64,000 bases of DNA from an uncultured SAR86 cluster bacterium (lineage in GTDB: Bacteria; Pseudomonadota; Gammaproteobacteria; Magnimaribacterales; Magnimaribacteraceae), in assembly GCA_902630715.1 (NCBI GenBank), contig CACOVO010000003.1, forward strand, positions 1 through 64,000, given 5' to 3'. The notes beneath the pieces were generated by a model. It was not told the origin of the DNA and did no database searches. It saw nothing but the letters and a program-made list of their open reading frames with translations. This document shows positions 1 through 10,060 of this stretch, piece after piece. The position numbers and the translations under genes were made by a program. The stretch's first letter is position 1. Every line of letters begins with the position of its first letter.

Positions 1-1
1 T

Positions 2-484
2 GCAATACCAGAAACCGATGGCCTTTTGTCATCTAGCTCTGATCTTGCCTTAGCAGTTTTTTCGGCAGACTGCATGCCTATTGCAATTTCAAAAAAAGAT
101 GGAACTGAATTTGCAGTTGTACATGCAGGATGGAAAGGGCTTTTCGCGGGAGTGATAGAGGCATGTTTAGATGCTTTCTCTTTTGACGGTTCAAATCTAA
201 ATGCTTGGATTGGACCTTCGATATCGAAAAAAAATTACGAAGTTGATCAAGATCTTTATGACGCTTTCTTTGCAAAGAATACCAAATCAAAATCTAACTT
301 CTCTACGCAAGGCTTGAATAAATGGTGTTTTGATCTTCAAGGTGAGGCAACAAGAATATTGAGAGATTTTGGAGTCGATGTCCAAAATTCTGAGATTTGC
401 ACTTATGATTCAGAAATAATGTACTCTTTTAGAAAAAAGGAGACTGAAAAAAGAATGATAACGATTATTTGGAGAAATGAATGA
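2..484 (+). CDS. pgeF: Peptidoglycan editing factor PgeF (YfiH/laccase-domain family), 5' end missing
   Basis: The reading frame is open from base 2 with no start in the window, so the N-terminal part lies upstream. The visible part carries the family signatures: a metal-ligand Cys in SADCMPI, the His in HAGWKG, and the WIGPSI and YDSEIMYSFR segments near the C-terminus. Family knowledge: YfiH/PgeF proteins are cytosolic and remove mis-incorporated L-Ser from the peptidoglycan precursor UDP-MurNAc-L-Ser; older annotations call them polyphenol oxidases. The gene overlaps the next one by 4 bases (ATGA), which suggests one transcript. A TTG at base 26 could be mistaken for a start, but the conserved frame continues upstream of it. 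Confidence 0.88.
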   Translation, partial: AIPETDGLLSSSSDLALAVFSADCMPIAISKKDGTEFAVVHAGWKGLFAGVIEACLDAFSFDGSNLNAWIGPSISKKNYEVDQDLYDAFFAKNTKSKSNFSTQGLNKWCFDLQGEATRILRDFGVDVQNSEICTYDSEIMYSFRKKETEKRMITIIWRNE

Positions 485-1350
485 AGAAAAAAGGGTTTCT
501 TGGACTTGGAGTCATGGGATTTCATATGGCAGGACATCTTTCAAAGATGCATCCTACAGCCATTTATAACCGTACTTCGACTAAATCAACAGAATGGTTA
601 TCAACTTTTTCAGGATCGTTATGTGAAAGTCCTCAGCAACTTGGAGAACAATGTGACGAAATCTATCTGTGCATTGGTAATGACGATGATGTAAGGGAAG
701 TAGTTTGTGGAGGGAAGGGAATACTTCAATCCATGCAACCTGGAGGAATTATTGTAGATCATACGACTACATCTTCTTCACTCTCTAATGAGATGAACTC
801 AATTTGTTTAAAAAAAGGGATAAATTATATTGACGCTCCTGTTTCTGGCGGACAACTAGGAGCTGAAAAGGGAATTCTCACTATAATGGCAGGAGGCGAT
901 GAAAAATCCTTCCAAAAGATTAAAAGCACTCTAGATTGTTACGCCAAATTCTCAAAACTTATGGGCCCAAGCGGGACAGGACAAAAAACTAAAATGGTAA
1001 ACCAAATATGCATTGCAGGTTTACTTCAGGGTCTTGCGGAAGGGATATTCTTTTCTGAAAAGGCGGGGCTAAATTTAAAAGAGGTTATCGAAGTAATTTC
1101 AAAGGGCGCAGCTCAATCTTGGCAGATGGAAAATCGTTGGGAGACTATGTCTAGAGATCATTATGATCATGGATTTGCCGTTGATCATATGCGTAAGGAT
1201 CTTAATATAGCCATCGATGAGGCCAATAAGAACGGATTTGATCTTGAAATGACTACTTTGGTAGATCAATTTTATAAAGAAATCCAGACCATGGGCGGAA
1301 GTCGTTGGGATACCTCTAGTCTATTGAAAAGGTTACATCTAAATGAGTAA
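481..1350 (+). CDS. NAD(P)-dependent 3-hydroxyisobutyrate dehydrogenase-family reductase (possible tartronate semialdehyde reductase)
   Basis: 289 aa, the normal size for the beta-hydroxyacid dehydrogenase family. It has an N-terminal Rossmann motif GFLGLGVMG (residues 5-13), the substrate-binding DAPVSGG segment (about residue 118) and the catalytic-Lys region GQKTKMVNQ (about 170). These enzymes oxidise or reduce short 3-hydroxyacids such as 3-hydroxyisobutyrate, or reduce tartronate semialdehyde to glycerate. The start overlaps the pgeF stop, and the 3' end overlaps the following glycerate kinase-like gene by 8 bases. That pairing is why I favour tartronate semialdehyde reductase, but the substrate is inferred from context only. 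Confidence 0.82.
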   Translation: MKKKGFLGLGVMGFHMAGHLSKMHPTAIYNRTSTKSTEWLSTFSGSLCESPQQLGEQCDEIYLCIGNDDDVREVVCGGKGILQSMQPGGIIVDHTTTSSSLSNEMNSICLKKGINYIDAPVSGGQLGAEKGILTIMAGGDEKSFQKIKSTLDCYAKFSKLMGPSGTGQKTKMVNQICIAGLLQGLAEGIFFSEKAGLNLKEVIEVISKGAAQSWQMENRWETMSRDHYDHGFAVDHMRKDLNIAIDEANKNGFDLEMTTLVDQFYKEIQTMGGSRWDTSSLLKRLHLNE

Positions 1351-2287
1351 ATTTCCAAAATTTAATGAGATTGATGCCTACAACTTATTAGAAAATTCTG
1401 CTGACTTATTGTTCAATCTTGCTGAGCAATTAAAAATAGAAAATTTAAATGAACAATATCTAAGTGAGATTGTCATACCATTGTCTTTGTATTTCCATAA
1501 TCATTTCCCCAAGGCTGAAAGGCCTTACCTTTTATGTTTTACTGGGGGACAGGGGTCTGGAAAGACAACTTTATCTTTTTTCGTTCAGAAAGTTCTCACT
1601 GAAGTACTGAATAGACCTTCCATGGGATTTTCAATAGATGACATATACAAATCGCAAGAAGAAAGAAAATCTTTAGCTAAAAAAATTCATCCTCTTTGCT
1701 ATGTTAGAGGTGTTCCAGGAACCCATGATATAAATATGGGATTAGATTTGATCGAAAAATTATCATGTGCTGATCCCAATACAGTGACAAGAATTCCTTC
1801 TTTCTGTAAGCCTGAAGATCAGCACTATCCACAGGATAAGTGGCCCACTTATAAAGGAAAACCCGACTTTATATTTTTTGATGCATGGTGCGGAGGGGCC
1901 CGACCATTGCCTGAAGAAAATTGGAAGCCACCTTTAAATAAACTTGAGATAGAGGAAGATCCGGATGGTGTATGGTCTAAATGGAGCAACAAAGAATTGT
2001 CAAAAGATTACCAGACTTTGTTCTCCATGTTTGATTTGTTGTTAATGATTAAAGTGCCAAGCATGGATTTCGTTTACGAAAGTAGATGGATACAGGAACA
2101 AACTCTTGCTAGGACAATAAATGATCCTGCATTAAAAGATAAAATCATGTCGAAGGATGAAGTCTATCGATTTGTAATGCATTTTGAGCGATTAACTAAT
2201 TACATTTTAGAAGAGTTGCCTAGATTTTCAGATATTGTTTTATCTAGGGACGGAGAATTTAAATTTTCAATTTCTAAAACTCCTTAG
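1343..2287 (+). CDS. D-glycerate 3-kinase-like P-loop kinase
   Basis: 314 aa with a Walker A motif GGQGSGKTT near residues 68-76 and a conserved FFDAWCGGARP block around residue 180. This arrangement is typical of the plant-type (GLYK) glycerate kinase group, related to phosphoribulokinase and uridine kinase. The expected reaction is ATP-dependent phosphorylation of D-glycerate to 3-phosphoglycerate in the cytosol. The ATG start overlaps the reductase gene by 8 bases, implying translational coupling. The stop TAG is followed directly by the ATG of a small Leu-rich ORF. Another small-molecule kinase of the same fold is possible. Confidence 0.75.
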   Translation: MSKFPKFNEIDAYNLLENSADLLFNLAEQLKIENLNEQYLSEIVIPLSLYFHNHFPKAERPYLLCFTGGQGSGKTTLSFFVQKVLTEVLNRPSMGFSIDDIYKSQEERKSLAKKIHPLCYVRGVPGTHDINMGLDLIEKLSCADPNTVTRIPSFCKPEDQHYPQDKWPTYKGKPDFIFFDAWCGGARPLPEENWKPPLNKLEIEEDPDGVWSKWSNKELSKDYQTLFSMFDLLLMIKVPSMDFVYESRWIQEQTLARTINDPALKDKIMSKDEVYRFVMHFERLTNYILEELPRFSDIVLSRDGEFKFSISKTP

Positions 2288-2377
2288 ATGTTGATTTTAT
2301 GTGGTTTTCTTGACTTAGACCTCTCAAGTGTCACAATGCTCAACCTCCTCGTGGTTGGAGCTTATTTTTTATATTAA
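2288..2377 (+). CDS. Possible 29-aa leader peptide of the ilv operon
   Basis: A 29-codon ORF starts with an ATG touching the TAG stop of the kinase gene, and its TAA touches the ATG of ilvB (TAGATG and TAAATG). The peptide has 9 Leu, 3 Val and 1 Ile, including a Leu-Leu-Val-Val run at residues 20-23. This recalls the branched-chain amino-acid leader peptides of enterobacterial ilv operons. The run lies inside a terminator-like hairpin. No Shine-Dalgarno site is visible, so translation would depend on re-initiation after the kinase stop. It could instead be a chance ORF in a short spacer. Confidence 0.4.
   Translation: MLILCGFLDLDLSSVTMLNLLVVGAYFLY
2338..2375 (+). terminator. Terminator-like hairpin before ilvB (possible attenuator)
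   Basis: Bases 2338-2345 (GCTCAACC) pair with 2353-2361 (GGTTGGAGC), giving an 8-bp stem with one bulged G and a 7-base loop. A T-rich tract (TTATTTTTTATATT) follows and runs up to the ilvB start. It sits within the Leu-rich small ORF, so it may be an attenuator for branched-chain amino-acid control. It could also be a leaky terminator of the pgeF-kinase transcript. Confidence 0.5.
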
Positions 2378-4122
2378 ATGAACAAAATTAGAAAGTCTGG
2401 AGCGGAAGCGCTTATTCACTCTCTTCATTTAGAAGGAGTGGAACTTATGTTCGGATATCCCGGAGGAGCTGCTTTACATATATACGATGCCATCTTTAAA
2501 CAAAATCACGTAGAACATATTTTGGTCAGACATGAACAAGGTGCAGTGCATGCTGCTGATGGTTACGCTAGGGCAACAGGAAAGCCTGGAGTTGCATTGG
2601 TCACATCTGGTCCTGGAGCAACAAATGCTATTACAGGATTAGCGACGGCTTATATGGACTCTACCCCTATTGTAGTTATTTCCGGACAGGTGAAATCCAA
2701 CCTTATCGGTACAGACTCTTTTCAAGAAACAGATATGATTGGTATCTCCAGGCCAATAGTCAAACATAGCTTTCTTGTCCAAAAGGCTGAAGATATACCT
2801 TCAATAGTTAAAAAGGCTTTTCATATAGCTTCAACAGGTAGAAAAGGGCCTGTGGTTATAGACATTCCCAAAGATTTCACTGATCCAGAGTTTAAATTTG
2901 ATTTTAATTATCCTGCGAAAGTAAGCATGCGATCTTATAGTCCACCAGAGAAAGCCGATACTTTAAAAATTAAGGAAGCAGCAGGTCTTATTGAGGAAGC
3001 TAAGAGACCCGTTATATATTCTGGAGGAGGAGTCAATCAAAACAATGCTTCGGGAGAATTAACTGAATTAGCAAAACTATTAAACTTTCCTGTTACTAAT
3101 ACCTTGATGGGTCTTGGAGCATTCCCAGGTTCTGATCCTCAATTCATGGGAATGTTAGGTATGCACGGCACATATCAAGCTAACATGGCTATGCATAATG
3201 CAGATTTAATAATCGCTGTAGGTGCAAGATTTGATGATCGCATAACTAATGACCCAAAGCAGTTTGCTCTCAATGCTAAGAAAATACATATTGATGTAGA
3301 CCCAGCATCCGTATCTAAAATTATTCACGCTGATATTCCGATAGTAGGTTCAGCTAAAGATTCTTTATCAGCACTTATCAAAGAACTTAAAAATAGAAAT
3401 CTTGATAAGCATCAATCAGAAATTGCCAAATGGAATAAACAAATATCTGATTGGAAAGATGCTCACGGCTTAAATCATTCACTATTGGAGCAAGGAGCTC
3501 GAAATGGGAAAATACTTCCTCAACAAGTAATTCAATCTCTCTACAAAGAGACCAATGGAGAAGCTTTCATAACTTCTGATGTTGGCCAACATCAGATGTT
3601 TGCAGCTCAGTATTATCATTTCGATAAACCAAGACAATGGATTAATTCGGGTGGGTTAGGAACAATGGGGTTTGGTTTGCCTGCTGCTATGGGAGTTCAA
3701 TTGGCTTTTCCTGATTCCATTGTTGTATGTGTTACCGGCGAGGGAAGTATACAAATGTGCATTCAAGAGCTTTCAACATGCCTCCAATATGGATTGCCTA
3801 TTAAAATTATAAATCTTAATAATGCTGCTCTCGGAATGGTTAAGCAGTGGCAAGACATGCAATACGGTGGAAGACATTCTTCCAGTACCTATGAAAACTC
3901 TCTTCCTGATTTCGTTGCCTTAACCGAGTCATATGGTCATGTAGGAATCAAAGTATCCGAGTTTAAAGATTTAGAGGCTGCTATGAAAGAATCCATAGCG
4001 CTTAAAGATAAGTTGGTATTTTTAGATGTAGATGTAGATCCAAATGAGCATGTTTATCCTATGCTAGAGGCAGGAAATGCTATGGATCATATGTGGTTAG
4101 ATAAAGAAAAGAAAACTTGGGA

Positions 4123-4126
<4 letters not shown>
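2378..4126 (+). CDS. ilvB: Acetolactate synthase large subunit
   Basis: 582 aa, full length for a biosynthetic acetohydroxyacid synthase catalytic subunit (ilvB/ilvI type). It condenses two pyruvates, or pyruvate with 2-oxobutyrate, at the head of valine, leucine and isoleucine synthesis, using ThDP, Mg2+ and FAD. Visible signatures are the N-terminal FGYPGGA block, the catalytic-Glu segment RHEQGAVHAADGYAR, the central domain GARFDDR, and the ThDP/Mg site GEGSIQM with the downstream NLNNAALGMVKQWQ. The Glu in GEGS replaces the more usual Asp, as in some other gammaproteobacteria. Its stop overlaps the ilvH start, and it follows a possible attenuator. Confidence 0.96.
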
Positions 4127-5645
<1,519 letters not shown>

Positions 5646-5649
5646 ACTC

Positions 5650-6441
5650 ATGCCTGAAGATCCTCAAGAAAATTTTGATCTTTTCGATGATCACGAAGAA
5701 GAGATTGTCTCAGAGGATGGAAAGAAGGTAACTCGAAAAGGGATTTTTTTATTACCTAATCTGTTAACAACTGCCTCGTTATTCTCGGGTTTTTTTTCAA
5801 TAATTTCTGCAATAAATGGGAATTTCGTCGCTTCTGGAATGGCCTTATTTGCTGCACAAATGTTGGATGGCTTAGATGGAAGAGTTGCTAGACTTACAAA
5901 TTCGCAGAGTCTATTTGGTGCTCAATACGACAGTCTATGCGATGTTATATCTTTTGGATTAGCGCCTGCTATTATAGTTTTTCTTTGGGGGCTAGATTCT
6001 ATAGGTCAAACTGGATGGGTATTTTCATTTTTGTACGTCGCCGCCGCAGCATTGAGGTTAGCAAGATTTAATACTTATATTGGATCAGAAGATACTTATT
6101 TTAAGGGGCTGCCAAGTCCGGTTGCGAGTGGAATGATAGTTTACTTTGTCTGGGCTATGAGTTCTCTCGGCATTCAAGGAGAAGAAGTTTACAGAATATT
6201 AGCTATTTTTACTGCTTTTCTCACTGGATTAGTGTCTTTATTGATGGTTGTAAATGTTCCCTATTACAGTTTTAAGGAAATAGAATTGAAAAAAAGAGTT
6301 CCATTCTTTTCGATACTTTTCGTAGTTTTTATATTCGCACTTATTTCAATAGACCCACCTATTGTTTTGGCTAGTTGTGCTTTTGCTTATATTATTTCTG
6401 GACCTCTTCATTGGACTATAAAGAAACTTAAAAATAATTAG
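5650..6441 (+). CDS. pssA: CDP-diacylglycerol--serine O-phosphatidyltransferase
   Basis: 263 aa integral membrane protein. It has the CDP-alcohol phosphotransferase signature DG-x2-AR-x8-G-x3-D-x3-D at about residues 77-99, followed by several hydrophobic segments. It makes phosphatidylserine from CDP-diacylglycerol and serine, the precursor of phosphatidylethanolamine. A charged cytosolic N-terminal tail of about 35 residues (rich in D and E) precedes the first membrane segment. It follows ilvC by only 4 bases; ilvC-pssA linkage is common in proteobacteria. It converges with, and overlaps by 4 bases, the opposite-strand flavoprotein gene. Confidence 0.93.
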   Translation: MPEDPQENFDLFDDHEEEIVSEDGKKVTRKGIFLLPNLLTTASLFSGFFSIISAINGNFVASGMALFAAQMLDGLDGRVARLTNSQSLFGAQYDSLCDVISFGLAPAIIVFLWGLDSIGQTGWVFSFLYVAAAALRLARFNTYIGSEDTYFKGLPSPVASGMIVYFVWAMSSLGIQGEEVYRILAIFTAFLTGLVSLLMVVNVPYYSFKEIELKKRVPFFSILFVVFIFALISIDPPIVLASCAFAYIISGPLHWTIKKLKNN

Positions 6442-7511
6442 TGCGTTTTTCTCCAATAACCAGTGAAGCTCATTTGATCAGAGTGTAAGTTTAGATTTCT
6501 TTTGAGAGTTTTTCTAATCTTTGATATTTGCTTTGCTTCACCAGCTCCAAAAACATAGAGGTTCTTAGGATCTATGGATATTTTATTTAATCTTTCAAGT
6601 AGTTCAGTTCCTTCTCCTGCCTTTTGATCTCCTCTGAAGATCCATTCAATATTATTTTCGTTATCTTCATACTCAAATCTAGAAGATTGATCTTGAGTCT
6701 CAAACAAGCAAGTAAATTTATCCTTTTGCTTTAAGTTTTCAATAGAAGCTAGAACTGCTGGCTGAGCTGTTTCATCGGCAATAAAAAGATAATTATCTGT
6801 GTCCGGCGGAGGAGTGAAAGTTGTTCTTGGACCCCATATCGCAACCTCAGAGTTTTTCTCAGCTTCTTCTGCCCATTTCGCCAGAGGACCGGGATGATCG
6901 TGCAGCACAAACCAAACATCTATCTCGTTTTTACGAAACGACCTAATGGTGTAATAAGCGGCTGAGTAAGGACAATCTTCAGTAGCATTCATTTTTCTGA
7001 AATCCTCCATAGAGAATCCCTCAGGATATTTATGATTAATGTCTTTATGAACAATGAAATACATAAAAGCGTCATTTCTAAGGTTCGGTAAATTAATGAT
7101 TCCATTCTTAAATGTGATTTCAATAATGTTAGATGAGATAATTTTTTTACTTTTGACTTTGGTTATGTAGGTTCCTAAATTGAGGGTTTTTTCAATTTGT
7201 TTTTCAAGTCGTGTCTTTGGATAATCTTCAGGAGCTTTAGCTCTAGCCTGAGACAAACAAAAATAAAAGAAATTACTGACCTCAATAGAATCTTTTACCT
7301 CTTGTGGGAATTTTACCCGTTTGATTTTTTCTTCTTCGGCCGTTTTTAGCACCAAAGTTATTTCACTTTGAGAAATATCCTCAATTTGAGTTTTTTGAAC
7401 CTGATACTCGCTTAAATAATACTTAGCAATGAGAAGCAGGGAATCATCATTGACGTCATTATGCAGGTCGATCATTAAGTCGATGTTTTCTTGACTGCTT
7501 TTGTCAAACAT
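6438..7511 (-). CDS. DUF2470 domain fused to siderophore-interacting (ViuB-like) FAD/NAD(P)H reductase
   Basis: 357 aa. Residues 1 to about 95 look like a DUF2470 domain, the haem-utilisation module also found at the C-terminus of HugZ. Residues from about 115 on match the siderophore-interacting protein family: FAD-binding YYTIRSF, then LHDHPGPLAKWA and IWGPRTTFTPP, and a C-terminal NAD(P)H domain beginning at FIADETAQPA. SIP enzymes reduce ferric chelates. Beside a HugZ-like haem oxygenase, a likely job is to supply electrons for haem breakdown or to reduce the released iron (inference). It is the last gene of the leftward haem operon, 3 bases after hugZ. Confidence 0.8.
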   Translation of the reverse strand: MFDKSSQENIDLMIDLHNDVNDDSLLLIAKYYLSEYQVQKTQIEDISQSEITLVLKTAEEEKIKRVKFPQEVKDSIEVSNFFYFCLSQARAKAPEDYPKTRLEKQIEKTLNLGTYITKVKSKKIISSNIIEITFKNGIINLPNLRNDAFMYFIVHKDINHKYPEGFSMEDFRKMNATEDCPYSAAYYTIRSFRKNEIDVWFVLHDHPGPLAKWAEEAEKNSEVAIWGPRTTFTPPPDTDNYLFIADETAQPAVLASIENLKQKDKFTCLFETQDQSSRFEYEDNENNIEWIFRGDQKAGEGTELLERLNKISIDPKNLYVFGAGEAKQISKIRKTLKRNLNLHSDQMSFTGYWRKTH

Positions 7512-7514
7512 TAT

Positions 7515-8246
7515 TTAGAGCTCAAAATTTCTATACTCATTAGCTTGTTCTACAAGCACATCCTTATATTCTCTTGCATTAGTACATATTTCTTTGAAAG
7601 CGATAAAGTAAGTATTTCCATTAGACCTAACATAATAACCATCAATAGATAAAGAAAACATCATGGCATTTTTGTCTTTGATACCATGCTGAGCATTTAA
7701 AGAGGAGGCAATATTCTTACTATGGTCTTCGTTCATATGTTCAATTATAGAAGTCTCATTTTTCGACCATTTTGGTTCGCCATGCAACCAATTTTTATTA
7801 TCTAGCCAAGCGATTTTTCCAAATCCACCTATCCACCTAACTTGATCTACGTGGAGTCTATAGAAATTAAAGTCGTGCATATTTGAATACTTTTTACTTT
7901 CTGGTAAGAAGTTTTCAAATCTTGATTTTGTCATTTCAACATCTTTGTCTGGAAGGCTTTTTAGGTCACCGATTAGAGTCATTCTCGATGAATTTTGCTT
8001 ATCTTCTGCATCGTCCAGCTTAAATAATGTTAAACAGGACTTAGAGTCTTTTTTTAGATTTATAGTATGTTGCGCTATGTCACTTGCATAAATAATTACG
8101 CTTCTGTCTCTATCCGATATGTAAGTAACGAAACTACCGAAAGGATAACCTTCGTGTTTCACCGAGATGGTTGATAGAACTCCTTCACTGCTGGTCCTCA
8201 ACAAGGTGACGGCTTCTTTTTCATATTCCTTTTTTTTTGAACTCAT
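7515..8246 (-). CDS. hugZ: HugZ/HutZ-family haem-degrading oxygenase
   Basis: 243 aa. The N-terminal split-barrel (pyridoxamine-phosphate-oxidase-like) domain carries the GVLSTISVKHEGYPFGS opening typical of the family. The C-terminal part has the IGGFGKIAWL strand and a DUF2470 domain with HMNEDH near residue 170. Family members bind haem and open the ring to release iron in the cytosol. The gene sits 3 bases from the hmuV stop and just before the DUF2470-SIP flavoprotein, so uptake, degradation and reduction genes are co-transcribed. Confidence 0.87.
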   Translation of the reverse strand: MSSKKKEYEKEAVTLLRTSSEGVLSTISVKHEGYPFGSFVTYISDRDRSVIIYASDIAQHTINLKKDSKSCLTLFKLDDAEDKQNSSRMTLIGDLKSLPDKDVEMTKSRFENFLPESKKYSNMHDFNFYRLHVDQVRWIGGFGKIAWLDNKNWLHGEPKWSKNETSIIEHMNEDHSKNIASSLNAQHGIKDKNAMMFSLSIDGYYVRSNGNTYFIAFKEICTNAREYKDVLVEQANEYRNFEL

Positions 8247-8249
8247 ATC

Positions 8250-9023
8250 TTAGTAGTAGTTGATCCTAAAAGGATTTTCATCAATTTTCATAGAAACATC
8301 ATAGACGTCAGTTAGTGTTTCTTCAGTAAGCACTTCTTTTGGAGTTCCAATGCTTACTAAATGCCCATTTTTGAATATGGCAATTTTATCGGAGTATTTA
8401 GCAGCCAGATTCAAGTCATGTAGTATCAAAAGAATACCAATTCCTTCATCTCTTTTCTTCTCAATAAGTTTCATCATCTTTTGCTCATGCAAAATATCTA
8501 GATTTGCAGTTGGCTCGTCTAAAAACATATATCTTGGATCATCTGACCCCGAAGGTCTCCATAACTGAATGAGTGTTCTTGCAAAATGCACTCTTCTTTT
8601 CTCACCTCCTGATAGGGTATTAAAGCTCTGTTCAAGAAGATCATTCACTGAGCAATCTAAAGATATTCTGTCGACCGCTTCTTCAAAATCTTCTGAATAA
8701 GTTGAAATACCTCTTTCAATCCAACCCATCTCGATAATTTCTTTTACAGAAAAGTCATAAACTATTTCTTGAGATTGGGACATCACACTTCTCATGAATG
8801 ACCTATCTTGGATGCTTATCTCGTCTAGATTAGATTTATCGAAAAATATTTCGCCTTTCGATCCTTTCAGGTCACCAGATATAAGTCTTAAAAAAGACGA
8901 CTTACCCGCTCCATTTGGACCCAGAATTGTAATAATTTCACCACGGTTAATCGTAAGAGAAATATTCTCGATAATGGATTTATTACCAACTTCCCAAGAT
9001 AAATTTTTAATTTCTATACTCAT
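8250..9023 (-). CDS. hmuV: Haem ABC transporter ATP-binding protein
   Basis: 257 aa. Walker A GPNGAGKSS is at about residues 35-43, the ABC signature LSGGEKRRVHFARTL at about 137, Walker B YMFLDEPTANLD just after, and the switch HD in LLILHDLNLA. The order and length fit the FecE/BtuD/HmuV subfamily. It powers import of haem through the HmuU permease in the inner membrane. Its start overlaps the permease gene by 4 bases. Confidence 0.93.
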   Translation of the reverse strand: MSIEIKNLSWEVGNKSIIENISLTINRGEIITILGPNGAGKSSFLRLISGDLKGSKGEIFFDKSNLDEISIQDRSFMRSVMSQSQEIVYDFSVKEIIEMGWIERGISTYSEDFEEAVDRISLDCSVNDLLEQSFNTLSGGEKRRVHFARTLIQLWRPSGSDDPRYMFLDEPTANLDILHEQKMMKLIEKKRDEGIGILLILHDLNLAAKYSDKIAIFKNGHLVSIGTPKEVLTEETLTDVYDVSMKIDENPFRINYY

Positions 9024-10060
9024 GTTTTTCTGATCCTAAAGATGAGCCATAGAAAAAATGGCGCACCAATGGCACTTGTAATCAGACCAACTGGAAGTTC
9101 CGCGGGTTGAATTAATACTCTTGAAAGTAAGTCTGCAGTCATCATTAAACAAGCTCCTAAGAAGGCTGAGCCAGGAAGTAAATAACTATGATTTACTCCG
9201 CCAAGAAGTCTTACAAGATGCGGCACAACCAAACCAACAAACCCGATCATGCCTGAAAGAGAAACACTTATCCCAACAGTTATTGCTGATGAAATTATCA
9301 CTTTAAACTTTAGTTTCCTGACATCTACCCCCAGTCTGTAAGCTTCAGGCTCTCCAAGTTGTAATAAATCCAGTTTTCTTGAAGAAGGAATCATCCAGAA
9401 CATAGTTACAATTATTATCAGCAAAGCCGGCAATATAAGCTGCCAGGAGGCTCCTCCAAAACTACCCATTGTCCAAAATGTGAGGCCTCTGAGTTCGGAG
9501 TCGGTGCTTATGTAGGTCAGGATACCAATACCAACTGAAGCGAAAGCATTTACCGCAATTCCTACTAATAACATGTAAGTTATACCCTGATAACCAAAAC
9601 CTTGCGTAAAAATATAAAGAAGGCTTATAACTAAAGATGCGCCTATTATTGCAGAGATTGGTAATATTAAAGTACCGAAAATAAAGTCTGGAAGGTAGCC
9701 TGAACCCAAAACAATTATAAGCGATGCTCCTAGTGCTGCTCCCGCAGAAACTCCGATAAGTCCTGGATCAGCCAGCGGATTTCTAAAAAGACCTTGTAAA
9801 GAGGCCCCGGATAGACCCAAGCTTGCTCCAACAAACGCTGATAGTAAAACCCTAGGAATTCTTATTTCAAGTAAAACTATTCTATCGAGAGAGCTTGAAG
9901 ATGAATTAAAAATTTCTTTCAGTGAGAAGTTAAAACTACCAAGAGAAATTGACGCGAGAAATATCAATGCAATTGAAATTATCAAAATAGATAATATTGA
10001 TAACTGAAATGAATTTGTAAATTTAAGCAATCCTAGCTTTTTTAGAGATGTAACGAACAT
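9020..10060 (-). CDS. hmuU: Haem/iron-type ABC transporter permease (FecCD family)
   Basis: 346 aa with about ten hydrophobic segments. It carries FecCD-family landmarks: RIPRVLLSAFVGASLGLSGA, FRNPLADPGLIGVSAGAALG and SGMIGFVGLVVPHLVR, the last being the coupling region that contacts the ATPase. Inner-membrane channel for haem, inferred from its neighbours hmuT, hmuV and hugZ rather than from sequence specificity. It abuts hmuT with a one-base overlap. Confidence 0.92.
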   Translation of the reverse strand: MFVTSLKKLGLLKFTNSFQLSILSILIISIALIFLASISLGSFNFSLKEIFNSSSSSLDRIVLLEIRIPRVLLSAFVGASLGLSGASLQGLFRNPLADPGLIGVSAGAALGASLIIVLGSGYLPDFIFGTLILPISAIIGASLVISLLYIFTQGFGYQGITYMLLVGIAVNAFASVGIGILTYISTDSELRGLTFWTMGSFGGASWQLILPALLIIIVTMFWMIPSSRKLDLLQLGEPEAYRLGVDVRKLKFKVIISSAITVGISVSLSGMIGFVGLVVPHLVRLLGGVNHSYLLPGSAFLGACLMMTADLLSRVLIQPAELPVGLITSAIGAPFFLWLIFRIRKT

